Assembly: GCF_000222025.1 (NCBI RefSeq)
Contig: NZ_AFQO01000016.1
Span: 1-64,000, forward strand
Reading direction: 5' to 3'
Origin: Haemophilus haemolyticus M19501
GTDB lineage: Bacteria; Pseudomonadota; Gammaproteobacteria; Enterobacterales; Pasteurellaceae
Length of the DNA: 64,000 bases
Position numbers and translations under genes: made by a program. How positions within the stretch are numbered: position 1 is the first letter of the stretch; every line of letters starts with the position of its first letter. Below are positions 1 to 9,150 of the stretch, in pieces. The notes beneath the pieces are model-generated. The model searched no databases and was not told the origin of the DNA. It saw only the letters and a program-made list of their open reading frames with translations.

Positions 1-399
1 TTTTTTATGAGTGGGCTTATTTATTACCACATGCTTTAATTGTTTCTGTTCAAGAACCAAAGAATGAATATTCGCTAAAAAATAGGTTTGTTCTGCTTCA
101 GGAATGGGAAACGGCATCAAGTTGAGTAAATCTTGATGGATGGCTAAAACTTGTGGAAAAATAACCGTACTTCGAATTTCTTCGAGCATTTCTGGATAAA
201 GTGGAGAAACGCAACCTCCTCGTTCTATTCGACCTAAGCTGCAAGCAATGTGTAGCAGCATAAAATCCATTTGAGGCGTATTCACATCAGCTTGCCAGTA
301 ATAAGCTAATCGATCTCGTAAACGAAATACCACATCAATAATAGATTGATTTATTTGCCTGCGAATTTTCCAACGTTCTAGTTGCTTAAATAACCGCAT
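1..399 (-). CDS. PRD-domain-like protein, C-terminus cut by window edge
   Basis: An uninterrupted reading frame runs from an ATG at 399 to the window edge (133 codons seen, no stop). The product has a helical pattern with HIACSLGRIERGG in the middle, which resembles the conserved histidine helix of PTS regulation domains (PRD). No N-terminal DNA-binding domain precedes it, so if it is a PRD it would be a stand-alone one rather than a full antiterminator. It is divergent from yqaB; the 113-bp gap holds one uptake signal. The family call is by pattern only; the length and C-terminus cannot be judged. Confidence 0.55.
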   Translation of the reverse strand, partial: MRLFKQLERWKIRRQINQSIIDVVFRLRDRLAYYWQADVNTPQMDFMLLHIACSLGRIERGGCVSPLYPEMLEEIRSTVIFPQVLAIHQDLLNLMPFPIPEAEQTYFLANIHSLVLEQKQLKHVVINKPTHKK

Positions 400-512
400 T
401 TGTTTTATTAGTTCAAAATTTGTTCACTAATTTACCGCACTTTACTGAAATAAAACAGTGCACAGATCACAGTTTTGTAGCAAAATGGTAAAAAATTTGT
501 AAGGATGTAAAA

Positions 513-1115
513 ATGTTAGATTATGAGATGTTCAATCCATATGAAGGATTGATTTTTGATATGGATGGAACTTTAATCGATACCATGCCCGTGCATGCGC
601 AGGCTTGGACGATGGTGGGAGAGCGATTTGGCTATGAATTTGATTGCCAAATTATGTATAACTTTGGTGGAGCGACAGTTCGAACTATCGCGGGGGAAAT
701 GATGAAAGCAGCGAATATGCCACTAGATCGAATTGAGGATGTGCTGGCTGCAAAACGTGAGTTGTCTTATCAACTGATTCCGACTCAATCAAAGTTATTG
801 CCAACCTTTGAGATTGTGAAATCCTTCCATCAGAAAAAGCCGATTGCTCTGGGATCTGGCTCACACCGTAAAATTATTGATATGTTGATGGATAAACTGG
901 CTATTGCACCTTACTTTAATGCGGTTGTTAGTGCCGATGATGTAAAAGAACATAAACCACATCCAGAAACTTTTTTACGTTGTGCGGAATTAATTCAAGC
1001 AAATCCAAGTCGTTGTATCGTATTTGAAGATGCTGATTTAGGTGTGCAAGCGGGATTAAATGCGGGAATGGACGTGTTTGATGTGCGTACACGAGAAATC
1101 ATTTCGCCAAGATAA
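513..1115 (+). CDS. yqaB: HAD-family sugar-phosphate phosphatase (YqaB-like)
   Basis: This 200-residue protein belongs to the HAD superfamily, beta-phosphoglucomutase-like branch. Motif I is DMDGTLIDT (residues about 17-25), motif II is the serine region near GSGSH, the conserved lysine lies in VKEHKPHPE, and motif IV is FEDADLG. E. coli YqaB, the closest family member, dephosphorylates fructose-1-phosphate and related substrates; the substrate here is inferred. The ATG at 513 is preceded by AAGGA at 501-505. Its stop codon overlaps the next start (TAATG), so it is translationally coupled to the YqaA-like gene, as in enterics. Confidence 0.85.
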   Translation: MLDYEMFNPYEGLIFDMDGTLIDTMPVHAQAWTMVGERFGYEFDCQIMYNFGGATVRTIAGEMMKAANMPLDRIEDVLAAKRELSYQLIPTQSKLLPTFEIVKSFHQKKPIALGSGSHRKIIDMLMDKLAIAPYFNAVVSADDVKEHKPHPETFLRCAELIQANPSRCIVFEDADLGVQAGLNAGMDVFDVRTREIISPR

Positions 1116-1588
1116 TGGATATTTTTTCATTTTTGAGCGCTGATTTTTGGCAAACTCATGCATTATGCCTTATGTTTGTCAGCGCATTCTTGAGTGCAAC
1201 GGTATTACCAGGTAATTCAGAGGTTGTATTTGTTGCGCTTGCTGTACCTAAATTAGTGTTGGGATCTTTATTTAGTGCAGATATATTAGCTCTAATATTG
1301 ATTGCAACCGCTGGAAATAGCTTAGGAAGTTTAACCACTTACGGGATTGGGCGATGGATGCCAAAATTCGATCCCAAAAATTACCGCACTTTATGGGCAA
1401 TAAATCAGCTACGGCGTTATGGGGCGATTGCTTTACTTTTGAGCTGGCTGCCTGTAGTTGGCGATTTATTTTGTGCCATAGCAGGTTGGTTAAGATTAAA
1501 TTTTGTAGCAAGTAGTCTCTTTATCTTTCTTGGAAAACTGGTTCGTTATGTTGCGTTATTGTTTTTTAGTGCACCATTCTTATTATAA
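1115..1588 (+). CDS. yqaA: DedA/SNARE-associated family inner-membrane protein (YqaA-like)
   Basis: This 157-residue, mostly hydrophobic protein has about four membrane segments and the family signature LPGNSEVVF followed by AGNSLGSLTTYGIGR. This matches the short YqaA branch of the DedA/VTT superfamily, whose members are linked to lipid transport and membrane homeostasis; no specific role is established. It starts with the ATG whose A is also the last base of the yqaB stop, so the two genes form a coupled pair. An uptake signal lies in the coding sequence at 1383. The alternative frames on the other strand are shadows. Confidence 0.8.
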   Translation: MDIFSFLSADFWQTHALCLMFVSAFLSATVLPGNSEVVFVALAVPKLVLGSLFSADILALILIATAGNSLGSLTTYGIGRWMPKFDPKNYRTLWAINQLRRYGAIALLLSWLPVVGDLFCAIAGWLRLNFVASSLFIFLGKLVRYVALLFFSAPFLL

Positions 1589-1597
1589 AATGCGCAA

Positions 1598-1682
1598 GAA
1601 AAAGCCCCACAATGAATGCAGGGCAAATAACCTAAGGAACCAATTTTATTAAAACAACTGCAAGCTGCTTGTTCTATGAGAC
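1598..1682 (-). ncRNA. Candidate small RNA, tandem copy 1
   Basis: On the minus strand a sigma-70-like promoter (TTTAGA at 1716-1711, 16-bp spacer, TATAAA at 1694-1689) precedes an about 85-nt non-coding stretch. It ends in an intrinsic terminator: an 8-bp stem at 1624-1604, then TTTTTC. The stem contains two wobble pairs that replace Watson-Crick pairs of copy 2, so the fold is conserved while the sequence varies. An internal CCTTAGG preceded by TT would be complementary to AAGGAA-type ribosome binding sites. No ORF of note is present. Expression is inferred, not shown. Confidence 0.55.
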
Positions 1683-1741
1683 TAGCACTTTATAAGAAAG
1701 TTCAAATTTTTCTAAAAATTTTTTAAATAAAAATTCGGGAT

Positions 1742-1830
1742 AAAAAAAGCCCCACAATAAATGTGGGGCAAATAACCTAAGGAACCAATTTTATTAAAAC
1801 AACTGCAAGTTGCTTGTTACATAAGACAAT
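1742..1830 (-). ncRNA. Candidate small RNA, tandem copy 2
   Basis: This is a near-identical copy of the element 145 bp to its left, transcribed toward yqaA and away from luxS. It ends in a perfect terminator: GCCCCACA (1749-1756) pairs with TGTGGGGC (1762-1769), and the minus strand then reads seven Ts. About 50 nt between the 5' hairpin region and the terminator are almost unchanged between copies, while the flanks diverge. The promoter is less clear than for copy 1. In enterics the sRNA MicA lies beside luxS in the opposite orientation; the position is similar but the sequence is not. Confidence 0.55.
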
Positions 1831-1920
1831 GAGCCTTGCCATAAAGTTCATTAGAATTTGCAAAAAAATGAACATTTATTCAAATTTATTTTTAATTTAC
1901 TGATTTATAAGGAAAACTTT

Positions 1921-2424
1921 ATGCCATTACTTGATAGTTTTAAAGTGGATCATACCAAAATGAATGCACCAGCAGTACGTGTTGCAAAAACGATGCGCAC
2001 GCCAAAAGGTGATGACATTACCATTTTTGATTTACGTTTTTGTATTCCAAATAAAGAAATTCTTCCGCCAAAAGGTATTCATACGCTTGAACATTTGTTT
2101 GCGGGTTTTATGCGTGATCATTTAAATAGCGATAGCATTGAAATTATTGATATTTCTCCGATGGGATGTCGCACGGGATTCTATATGTCCTTGATTGGTA
2201 CGCCAAATGAACAGCAAGTAGCACAAGCTTGGCTAGCTTCAATGAAGGATATTTTAGGTGTGCAAGATCAAATAACTATCCCTGAATTAAATATCTATCA
2301 ATGCGGTACTTATACGGAACATTCTTTGGAAGAAGCACACGAAATTGCAAAAAATGTTATCGCTCGTGGTGTGGGCGTGAATAAAAATGAAGATTTAGCA
2401 CTCGATGATTCGTTATTAAAATAG
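1921..2424 (+). CDS. luxS: S-ribosylhomocysteine lyase LuxS (AI-2 synthase)
   Basis: LuxS cleaves S-ribosylhomocysteine to homocysteine and DPD, the AI-2 precursor, in the activated methyl cycle. The 167-residue protein shows the metal site H54-T-L-E57-H58 and C128 in YQCGTYTEH, and the catalytic C83 in MGCRTGF. The ATG at 1921 is chosen because AAGGA sits at 1909-1913 and the MPLLDSF start is typical of the family; an upstream in-frame extension to 1858 has no ribosome binding site. purT follows after 8 bp, so the two are probably co-transcribed. Confidence 0.97.
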   Translation: MPLLDSFKVDHTKMNAPAVRVAKTMRTPKGDDITIFDLRFCIPNKEILPPKGIHTLEHLFAGFMRDHLNSDSIEIIDISPMGCRTGFYMSLIGTPNEQQVAQAWLASMKDILGVQDQITIPELNIYQCGTYTEHSLEEAHEIAKNVIARGVGVNKNEDLALDDSLLK

Positions 2425-2432
2425 GAGAAATC

Positions 2433-3614
2433 ATGACAACACTTGGCACAGCATTAACCCCTAATGCAACCAAAGTAATGATGTTGGGTTCTGGTGAACT
2501 AGGTAAAGAAGTAGTGATTGAATTGCAACGTTTAGGCGTTGAAGTCATTGCAGTTGATCGCTATGAAAATGCCCCAGCACAACAAGTGGCACATCGTGCA
2601 TACACCATTTCTATGTTAGATGGTAATGCATTGAAAACGCTTGTGGAGAAAGAAAAGCCTGACTACATTGTTCCCGAAGTTGAAGCTATTTCGACTGCCA
2701 CTTTGGTTGAATTAGAACAAGCCGGCTTTAATGTTGTGCCGACTGCAAAAGCTACTCAACTTACGATGAATCGTGAAGGGATTCGTCGTCTAGCTTCAGA
2801 AGAGTTAGGGTTACCAACTTCGCCTTACCAATTTGTAGATAATTTTTCAGACTTTCAAAGTGCGGTCGAAAAAATTAGTATTCCTTGTGTGGTGAAACCG
2901 ATTATGTCTTCTTCTGGACATGGGCAAAGTATTTTAAAGTCTAAAGATGACATTCAAAAAGCTTGGGATTACGCGCAAGAAGGTGGGCGCGCGGGAGCTG
3001 GTCGAGTAATTGTTGAAGGTTTTGTCAAATTTGATTATGAAATCACGTTACTGACAGTACGCCATATCAATGGTACAAGTTTCCTTGCGCCAATAGGTCA
3101 TCGTCAAGAAGATGGTGATTATCGGGAATCTTGGCAGCCTCAAGCTATGTCAGATATTGCATTATCAAAAGCGCAATCGATTGCTGAGAAGATTACCAGT
3201 GCATTGGGTGGATTCGGTATTTTCGGTGTAGAGATGTTTGTGTGTGGTGATGAGGTGATTTTCAATGAAGTATCACCTCGTCCTCATGATACAGGAATGG
3301 TAACGCTGATTTCTCAAGAGCTTTCTGAATTCGCTTTACATGCTCGTGCGATCTTAGGTTTACCAATTCCCGAAATTACGTTGATTAGCCCATCGGCGTC
3401 TAAAGCTATTGTTGTGGAAGGCAAATCACAAAATGTGCAATTTGGTGGAATCGAAAAAGCACTGGCACAACCTCATACTAATATTCGATTATTTGGTAAA
3501 GGTGAAGTGAATGGTCATCGACGCTTAGGCGTTTTACTTGCGCGTGATGTATCCGTTGAAAAAGCGTTGGAAAAAGTAAAACAAGCTTATGAACAGCTAG
3601 AAATTAGTTTATAA
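2433..3614 (+). CDS. purT: Formate-dependent GAR transformylase PurT
   Basis: PurT is the folate-independent phosphoribosylglycinamide formyltransferase of purine synthesis, using formate and ATP. The 393-residue length is normal. The N-terminal nucleotide-binding loop is [11 protein letters not shown] (about 12-22). The ATP-grasp region includes [15 protein letters not shown] (about 151-165) and the metal-binding [12 protein letters not shown] (about 281-292). An uptake signal sits in the gene at 2858. It lies 8 bp behind luxS with AGGAG upstream and ends before a strong palindromic terminator. Confidence 0.96.
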   Translation: MTTLGTALTPNATKVMMLGSGELGKEVVIELQRLGVEVIAVDRYENAPAQQVAHRAYTISMLDGNALKTLVEKEKPDYIVPEVEAISTATLVELEQAGFNVVPTAKATQLTMNREGIRRLASEELGLPTSPYQFVDNFSDFQSAVEKISIPCVVKPIMSSSGHGQSILKSKDDIQKAWDYAQEGGRAGAGRVIVEGFVKFDYEITLLTVRHINGTSFLAPIGHRQEDGDYRESWQPQAMSDIALSKAQSIAEKITSALGGFGIFGVEMFVCGDEVIFNEVSPRPHDTGMVTLISQELSEFALHARAILGLPIPEITLISPSASKAIVVEGKSQNVQFGGIEKALAQPHTNIRLFGKGEVNGHRRLGVLLARDVSVEKALEKVKQAYEQLEISL

Positions 3615-3694
3615 GAATCGAAAGTGCGGTAAAAATTTATCGCATTTTATTAAATGACTAACAGTCGATTTTTTTAGCGATATTAGGTTCATAA

Positions 3695-3722
3695 AAAACG
3701 CACTTTATATAAAGTGCGTTTT
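3695..3722. terminator. Bidirectional intrinsic terminator between purT and phosphohexomutase gene
   Basis: A perfect 28-bp palindrome, with arms of the form AAAACGCACTTTAT, has T-rich flanks on both sides. It separates convergent genes (purT on plus, the mutase on minus) and can serve both. Confidence 0.85.
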
Positions 3723-3740
3723 ATTTTTAGAAGCGATTAA

Positions 3741-5393
3741 TTAGCAAGCTTGTTTGCCATAAGCATCTTGACGAAGAATGTGACGAACACCTTCATCAAA
3801 TTCTGCCAATACGCGATCTGCATCTTTCGGATCTTTACCGCGAGCATCCAAGTAGAATTTAATTTTTGGTTCAGTACCTGAAGGACGAGCAATTAAGCGT
3901 CCGCCATTTTCCAAGTTAAATACAAGGATATCGCTTTGACGATCTGTTTTAGTATGATCGATAAATTGCGCCACTTTCACGCCCGCGATTTCTGCTGGTG
4001 GATTGTTACGAAGTGCGGTCATTAATTTTCCGATTTCTGAAAGATCGCTGACTCGAATAGAGATTTGTCCACTTACATAAGCACCAAATTCTTTGGTAAA
4101 TTCATCAGCATAATCTGCTAAAGTTTTGCCTTGTTTTTTCAAGTTACGCACAAGATCTAAGAACACGATTGCCGCAGAAATACCGTCTTTATCGCGTACT
4201 TTGTCTGGGTCAACTAAATAGCCCAATGCTTCTTCAAAACCAAACAATAAGCCAGATACTTTACCGATGTATTTGAAACCAGTTAAGGTTTCTTCTGATT
4301 GGAAACCGTATTTTTTCGCAATTTCAGCAAGTGCAGGAGAAGAAACAAGTGAGCAAGCCAATGTGCCTTGTTTGCCTTGATATTGTTTTGCTAAGTACCA
4401 CCCTAAGAAACAGCCTACCACATTGCCATGTAGTGATTTCCAGTTACCTTGCGCATCAGGCACCGCAACGGCTAAACGGTCTGCATCAGGGTCATTAGCA
4501 ATAATAAATTCAGCATTCTTTTCTTTTGCCACTTTAATTGCTAAATCTAGCGCACCTTTTTCTTCTGGATTTGGAAAGTTTACAGTTGGGAATGTGCCAT
4601 CTGGCCAAACTTGATCTGCTACTACGTGAGGTTGTGGTAATCCTGATTTTGCTAGCGTTTTACTTAAAACTTCATAGCCTACACCGTGCATAGCGGTATA
4701 AACATAGTTAATGTCGCAAGCTGGCTCTTTAGCTAATGATGCTGTTTTTGCAATGTACGCATCTACAACTTCATCATCTAACACCACATAATTATCGTTA
4801 CGTGGTAAATCTTGGATATTGCCAGCCGCAACTTTATCAATTAATGCTGCGATGTCTTTATCTGCTGGTGAAACGATTTGACCGCCGCCGTTTGCTTTGC
4901 CCAAATACACTTTATAGCCGTTATCTTCCGGTGGATTATGGCTTGCAGTTACCATTACACCCGCAGTGGTATCAAAATATTGGATGGCATAAGCTAAAAC
5001 TGGAGTCGGTAATTTGCGTGGTAATAAATAAGCTTTTACGCCTGCACCCGCCATAATTTCAGCGGTGTCACGGGCAAAAACATCAGAGTTTTTACGGCCG
5101 TCGTAACCAATTACGATAGATGGTTCTTTATCGTAACCTTTTAAATATTCCGCTAAACCGCCAGCAGCTTGAGAAACTAAAACTCGGTTCATCCCCATTG
5201 AGCCAGCTTGTAAACGGCCACGTAAACCTGCCGTACCAAATTGCAAACGACCATTAAAACGTGCGTGCAATTCTGCTTCTGCCGCTTTATCTCCGCCTTT
5301 TGCTGCATCTAAAAGTGCGGTTAATTCTGCACGAGTTTCTGCGTCAGGATCTTGGTTTAACCAATGTTGTGCAACCTCAAAAAGTGTTGTCAT
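3741..5393 (-). CDS. Phospho-sugar mutase (phosphoglucomutase/phosphomannomutase family)
   Basis: This 550-residue alpha-D-phosphohexomutase interconverts hexose 1- and 6-phosphates. All four signature loops are present: the phosphoserine loop TASHNP (about 149-154), the Mg2+ loop DPDADR (about 301-306), a sugar-binding GFEEALGY, and the phosphate loop RPSGTEPKIKFY near residue 505. The long form resembles the YhxB/PgcA branch rather than GlmM. Which hexose is preferred cannot be read from the sequence. It is divergent from dnaE, sharing a 239-bp promoter region; no partner gene shares its transcript. Confidence 0.9.
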   Translation of the reverse strand: MTTLFEVAQHWLNQDPDAETRAELTALLDAAKGGDKAAEAELHARFNGRLQFGTAGLRGRLQAGSMGMNRVLVSQAAGGLAEYLKGYDKEPSIVIGYDGRKNSDVFARDTAEIMAGAGVKAYLLPRKLPTPVLAYAIQYFDTTAGVMVTASHNPPEDNGYKVYLGKANGGGQIVSPADKDIAALIDKVAAGNIQDLPRNDNYVVLDDEVVDAYIAKTASLAKEPACDINYVYTAMHGVGYEVLSKTLAKSGLPQPHVVADQVWPDGTFPTVNFPNPEEKGALDLAIKVAKEKNAEFIIANDPDADRLAVAVPDAQGNWKSLHGNVVGCFLGWYLAKQYQGKQGTLACSLVSSPALAEIAKKYGFQSEETLTGFKYIGKVSGLLFGFEEALGYLVDPDKVRDKDGISAAIVFLDLVRNLKKQGKTLADYADEFTKEFGAYVSGQISIRVSDLSEIGKLMTALRNNPPAEIAGVKVAQFIDHTKTDRQSDILVFNLENGGRLIARPSGTEPKIKFYLDARGKDPKDADRVLAEFDEGVRHILRQDAYGKQAC

Positions 5394-5577
5394 AGCGTTA
5401 TCCTTATTCGTTGAAATAAATAAAAAAATCGCCCTTAGACTAGCGGAAATCTAACAAAATGAAAACGGCTAATTATTAATTTTTTGATCTACTTAACATT
5501 TTTTATTCACGCAATCGGTTATCTGAGCTAATTTGGGAACGCTATTTGTATCGTAGGAATTTGTTTGAAAAATTCGC

Positions 5578-5583
5578 TATAAT
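5578..5583 (+). promoter_or_regulatory. Putative -10 element upstream of dnaE
   Basis: A consensus TATAAT lies 50 bp before the dnaE start in the divergent intergenic region. No good -35 hexamer is placed at 16-18 bp, so the promoter is tentative. Confidence 0.4.
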
Positions 5584-5632
5584 ATCGCCCCAATATTTAC
5601 AGCAAAATTTAACCGCACTTTAAGGATTTTCA

Positions 5633-8600
5633 ATGTCATCCCAACCTCGTTTCGTCCATCTTCGCACGCACACTGATTTCTCGATGATCGACAGTATTGT
5701 CAAAGTGAAACCTTTAGTGAAAGCCTGTGCAGCTAATGAAATGATCGCGATGGGATTAACGGATTTTACTAATTTTTGCGGTGTGGTGCGTTTTTATGGC
5801 GAAATGCTTTCTTCAGGTATGAAGCCAATTATCGGTGCAGATATAAAAGTAAAAAGCCCATTGTGTGGCGATGAATACTTTGATCTTACTTTGCTGGCTA
5901 AAAATAATGAAGGCTATAAAAATATTACTTTATTGTTATCAAAAGCTTATCAGCGAGGTTATAACGATTTACCTTATATTGATCAAAATTGGTTAATTGA
6001 ACATCGCGAAGGTGTGATTATTTTATCTGGCGGCACGCAAGGCGATGTAGGTAAAAAATTGTTGAAAGAAAACATAGCCGAAATTGAAAGTGCGGTCGCT
6101 TTTTACCAAGAATTTTTTGCTGATCATTTTTATTTGGCATTAAGCCGTACTGGTCGCCCAAATGAAGAACGTTATATTCAAGCGGCTTTGAAATTAGCAG
6201 AACGTTGTAATTTGCCACTAGTCGCAACTAATGATGTGATGTTTTTGAATGCAGAGGATTTTGAAGCCCACGAAATTCGCGTAGCGATTCACGATGGCTA
6301 TACTTTAGACGATCCTAAACGTCCAAAACATTATACCTCACAGCAATATTTCCGCAGCGAAGACGAAATGTGCAAGTTATTCGCTGACATTCCTTCCGCT
6401 CTCGAAAATACACTATTAATCGCGCAGCGTTGTAGTGTGACTTTACGCCTTGGTCAATATTTCTTGCCTCAATTCCCGACGGGAGATTTAAGTACAGAAG
6501 ATTTCTTGGTGCAAAAAGCTAAAGAAGGTTTGGAAGAACGTTTAGCTTTTTTATTCCCTGATGAAAAAGTGCGGTTAGAAAAACGACCAAAATATGATGA
6601 GCGCTTGCAGGTTGAGCTGGATGTAATTAACCAAATGGGGTTCCCGGGTTATTTCTTGATCGTAATGGAATTTATTCAATGGTCTAAGGATAACGACATT
6701 CCTGTTGGGCCGGGTCGTGGTTCTGGTGCGGGTTCATTGGTAGCTTACGCATTAAAAATCACTGATTTAGATCCGCTAGAATTCGATTTGCTTTTTGAAC
6801 GTTTCTTAAATCCAGAACGTGTATCTATGCCCGATTTTGACGTGGATTTTTGCATGGATGGTCGAGACCGAGTGATTGAGCACGTTGCTGAAACCTATGG
6901 CCGCGGCGCGGTATCACAAATTATCACTTTTGGAACCATGGCAGCAAAAGCGGTGATTCGTGATGTGGGGCGCGTATTAGGGCATCCGTATGGTTTCGTT
7001 GATCGTATTTCGAAATTAATTCCTCCCGATCCTGGTATGACCCTTGCGAAAGCATTTGAAGCCGAACCACAATTACAGACCGCCTACGATAGCGATGAAG
7101 AAGTGCAAGCGTTGATTGATATGGCGCGTAAGCTGGAAGGTGTGACGCGTAATGCAGGTAAACATGCTGGTGGCGTGGTCATTTCACCAACCTTAATTAC
7201 TGATTTTGCACCGCTCTACTGTGATAATGAAGGCTTACATCCGGTTACTCACTTTGATAAAAATGATGTGGAATATGCGGGCCTTGTTAAATTCGACTTC
7301 TTAGGCTTGCGTACTCTCACTATCATTAAATGGGCATTGGATATGATTAATGCTCGTATGGTGCGTGAAGGCAAGCCTCGAGTAGATATTGCCGCCATTC
7401 CACTTGATGATCCTGAATCTTTTGAATTACTTAAACGTTCCGAAACTACAGCCGTGTTCCAGCTGGAATCGCGTGGAATGAAGGATTTGATTAAGCGCCT
7501 GCAACCGGACTGTTTTGAAGATATCATCGCGTTGGTGGCATTGTTCCGTCCTGGTCCGCTGCAATCAGGCATGGTGGATAACTTTATCGACCGTAAACAT
7601 GGGCGAGAAGAAGTATCTTACCCTGACGCAGAATATCAACATGAAAGCTTGAAACCTATTCTTGAGCCGACTTACGGTATTATTTTGTACCAAGAACAAG
7701 TGATGCAAATTGCGCAGGTGTTGGCTGGCTATACGCTGGGTGGGGCTGACTTATTGCGTCGAGCAATGGGTAAAAAGAAACCAGAAGAAATGGCAAAACA
7801 GCGCTCTGTATTTAAAGAAGGTGCAGAGAAAAACGGTGTTGATGGTGAGTTATCCATGAAGATTTTCGACTTGGTGGAAAAATTTGCTGGCTATGGTTTT
7901 AATAAATCTCACTCCGCTGCTTATGCCTTGGTATCTTACCAAACCCTTTGGCTCAAAACTCATTTCCCTGCAGAATTTATGGCTGCAGTGATGACATCTG
8001 AAATGGATAACACGGATAAAATCGTAGGTTTGTACGACGAATGTTTGCGTATGGGCTTAAAAGTAACGCCACCAGATATTAATATCGGCAAACACCATTT
8101 TAGTGTCAATGAACAAGGTGAAATTGTATATGGGATTGGCGCGATTAAAGGTGTGGGGGAAGGCCCGATTGACGCACTTGTGACGGCAAGAAATGAAGGT
8201 GGGATTTTCAAAGATTTATTCGATTTATGCGCTCGTGTAGATTTGAAAAAAATTAACCGTCGCACCTTTGAAAGCCTAATTATGTCGGGCGCCTTTGATA
8301 AATTAGGCCCACATCGTGCCGCACTTTCTAAGAATTTGGAAGATGCGCTTAGAGCTTCCGATCAGCATGCAAAAGATGAAGCAATGGGGCAAACGGATAT
8401 GTTCGGCGTGCTGACTGAAACCCATGAAGACGTAGAAAATGCCTATGCCAATACACCGCCTTATACCGAAAAACAAATCCTTGATGGTGAACGAGAAACC
8501 TTAGGGCTTTATTTAAGTAGCCATCCGGTTAGCCGTTATTTGAAAGAACTTTCTCATTACACTTCAACTCGCTTAAAAGATCTTGCACCAAATCGTCGTG

Positions 8601-9112
8601 GACAAATTAGCACTGTGGCGGGGCTAGTCGTGGCATCAAGAATTGCGATGACGAAAAAAGGCAATCGGCTAGGTATTGCTACATTGGATGACCGTTCAGG
8701 TCGCTTAGATTTGACATTATTTGGTGAAAGTCTAGAACAATTTGGTGATAAATTACAAAAAGATACCGTTGTTGTTGCTTCTGGGCAAGTGAGCTTTGAT
8801 GATTTTTCTGGCGGATTAAAAATGGCGGTGCGAGAGTTAATGACCTTAGACGAAGCACGTTCTCGTTATGTCAAATCCTTAGCTATTAGTCTTTCTGAGC
8901 ATCAAATTACACCAAGTTTCATTAAACAACTTAAAGCATTACTTGAGCCAGTGAGTGGTGGAACCTTGCCGATTAACGTGTATTATCAAAGTCCGAAAGG
9001 TCGTGCGTTGTTACGTTTGGGCGTGCAATGGTCGATCATTCCAACAGATGAAATTCTGACGGAATTGGTTAATTTACTTGGCGAAAGTGCGGTGGAATTA
9101 GAGTTTGAATAA
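5633..9112 (+). CDS. dnaE: DNA polymerase III alpha subunit DnaE
   Basis: This is the replicative polymerase catalytic subunit, 1159 residues (E. coli 1160). The N-terminal PHP domain begins with [14 protein letters not shown]. The family C polymerase palm has [11 protein letters not shown] (about 363-373) and the catalytic aspartates in MPDFDVDF (about 398-405). The helix-hairpin-helix, OB-fold (about 1000-1080) and C-terminal tau-binding region follow. AAGGA lies 8 bp before the ATG. Two uptake signals in the N-terminal third and one at the 3' end are read through in frame. It is followed by a terminator shared with ilvA. Confidence 0.98.
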   Translation: MSSQPRFVHLRTHTDFSMIDSIVKVKPLVKACAANEMIAMGLTDFTNFCGVVRFYGEMLSSGMKPIIGADIKVKSPLCGDEYFDLTLLAKNNEGYKNITLLLSKAYQRGYNDLPYIDQNWLIEHREGVIILSGGTQGDVGKKLLKENIAEIESAVAFYQEFFADHFYLALSRTGRPNEERYIQAALKLAERCNLPLVATNDVMFLNAEDFEAHEIRVAIHDGYTLDDPKRPKHYTSQQYFRSEDEMCKLFADIPSALENTLLIAQRCSVTLRLGQYFLPQFPTGDLSTEDFLVQKAKEGLEERLAFLFPDEKVRLEKRPKYDERLQVELDVINQMGFPGYFLIVMEFIQWSKDNDIPVGPGRGSGAGSLVAYALKITDLDPLEFDLLFERFLNPERVSMPDFDVDFCMDGRDRVIEHVAETYGRGAVSQIITFGTMAAKAVIRDVGRVLGHPYGFVDRISKLIPPDPGMTLAKAFEAEPQLQTAYDSDEEVQALIDMARKLEGVTRNAGKHAGGVVISPTLITDFAPLYCDNEGLHPVTHFDKNDVEYAGLVKFDFLGLRTLTIIKWALDMINARMVREGKPRVDIAAIPLDDPESFELLKRSETTAVFQLESRGMKDLIKRLQPDCFEDIIALVALFRPGPLQSGMVDNFIDRKHGREEVSYPDAEYQHESLKPILEPTYGIILYQEQVMQIAQVLAGYTLGGADLLRRAMGKKKPEEMAKQRSVFKEGAEKNGVDGELSMKIFDLVEKFAGYGFNKSHSAAYALVSYQTLWLKTHFPAEFMAAVMTSEMDNTDKIVGLYDECLRMGLKVTPPDINIGKHHFSVNEQGEIVYGIGAIKGVGEGPIDALVTARNEGGIFKDLFDLCARVDLKKINRRTFESLIMSGAFDKLGPHRAALSKNLEDALRASDQHAKDEAMGQTDMFGVLTETHEDVENAYANTPPYTEKQILDGERETLGLYLSSHPVSRYLKELSHYTSTRLKDLAPNRRGQISTVAGLVVASRIAMTKKGNRLGIATLDDRSGRLDLTLFGESLEQFGDKLQKDTVVVASGQVSFDDFSGGLKMAVRELMTLDEARSRYVKSLAISLSEHQITPSFIKQLKALLEPVSGGTLPINVYYQSPKGRALLRLGVQWSIIPTDEILTELVNLLGESAVELEFE

Positions 9113-9115
9113 TAC

Positions 9116-9142
9116 AAAGGCGTGAAAAATATCACGCCTTTT
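9116..9142. terminator. Bidirectional terminator between dnaE and ilvA
   Basis: An inverted repeat AAAGGCGTGA / TCACGCCTTT with a short A-rich loop is followed by Ts on the plus strand and preceded by As, between convergent genes. Confidence 0.85.
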
Positions 9143-9150
9143 TTATAAGA

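Noticed and set aside
1600-1830. CRISPR array upstream of luxS
   Set aside because: There are only two long imperfect units with a terminator structure; no short regular repeats, spacers or cas genes.
1858-1920. N-terminal extension of LuxS by 21 codons
   Set aside because: No ribosome binding site precedes 1858, while AAGGA sits correctly before the ATG at 1921 and the shorter form matches the family.
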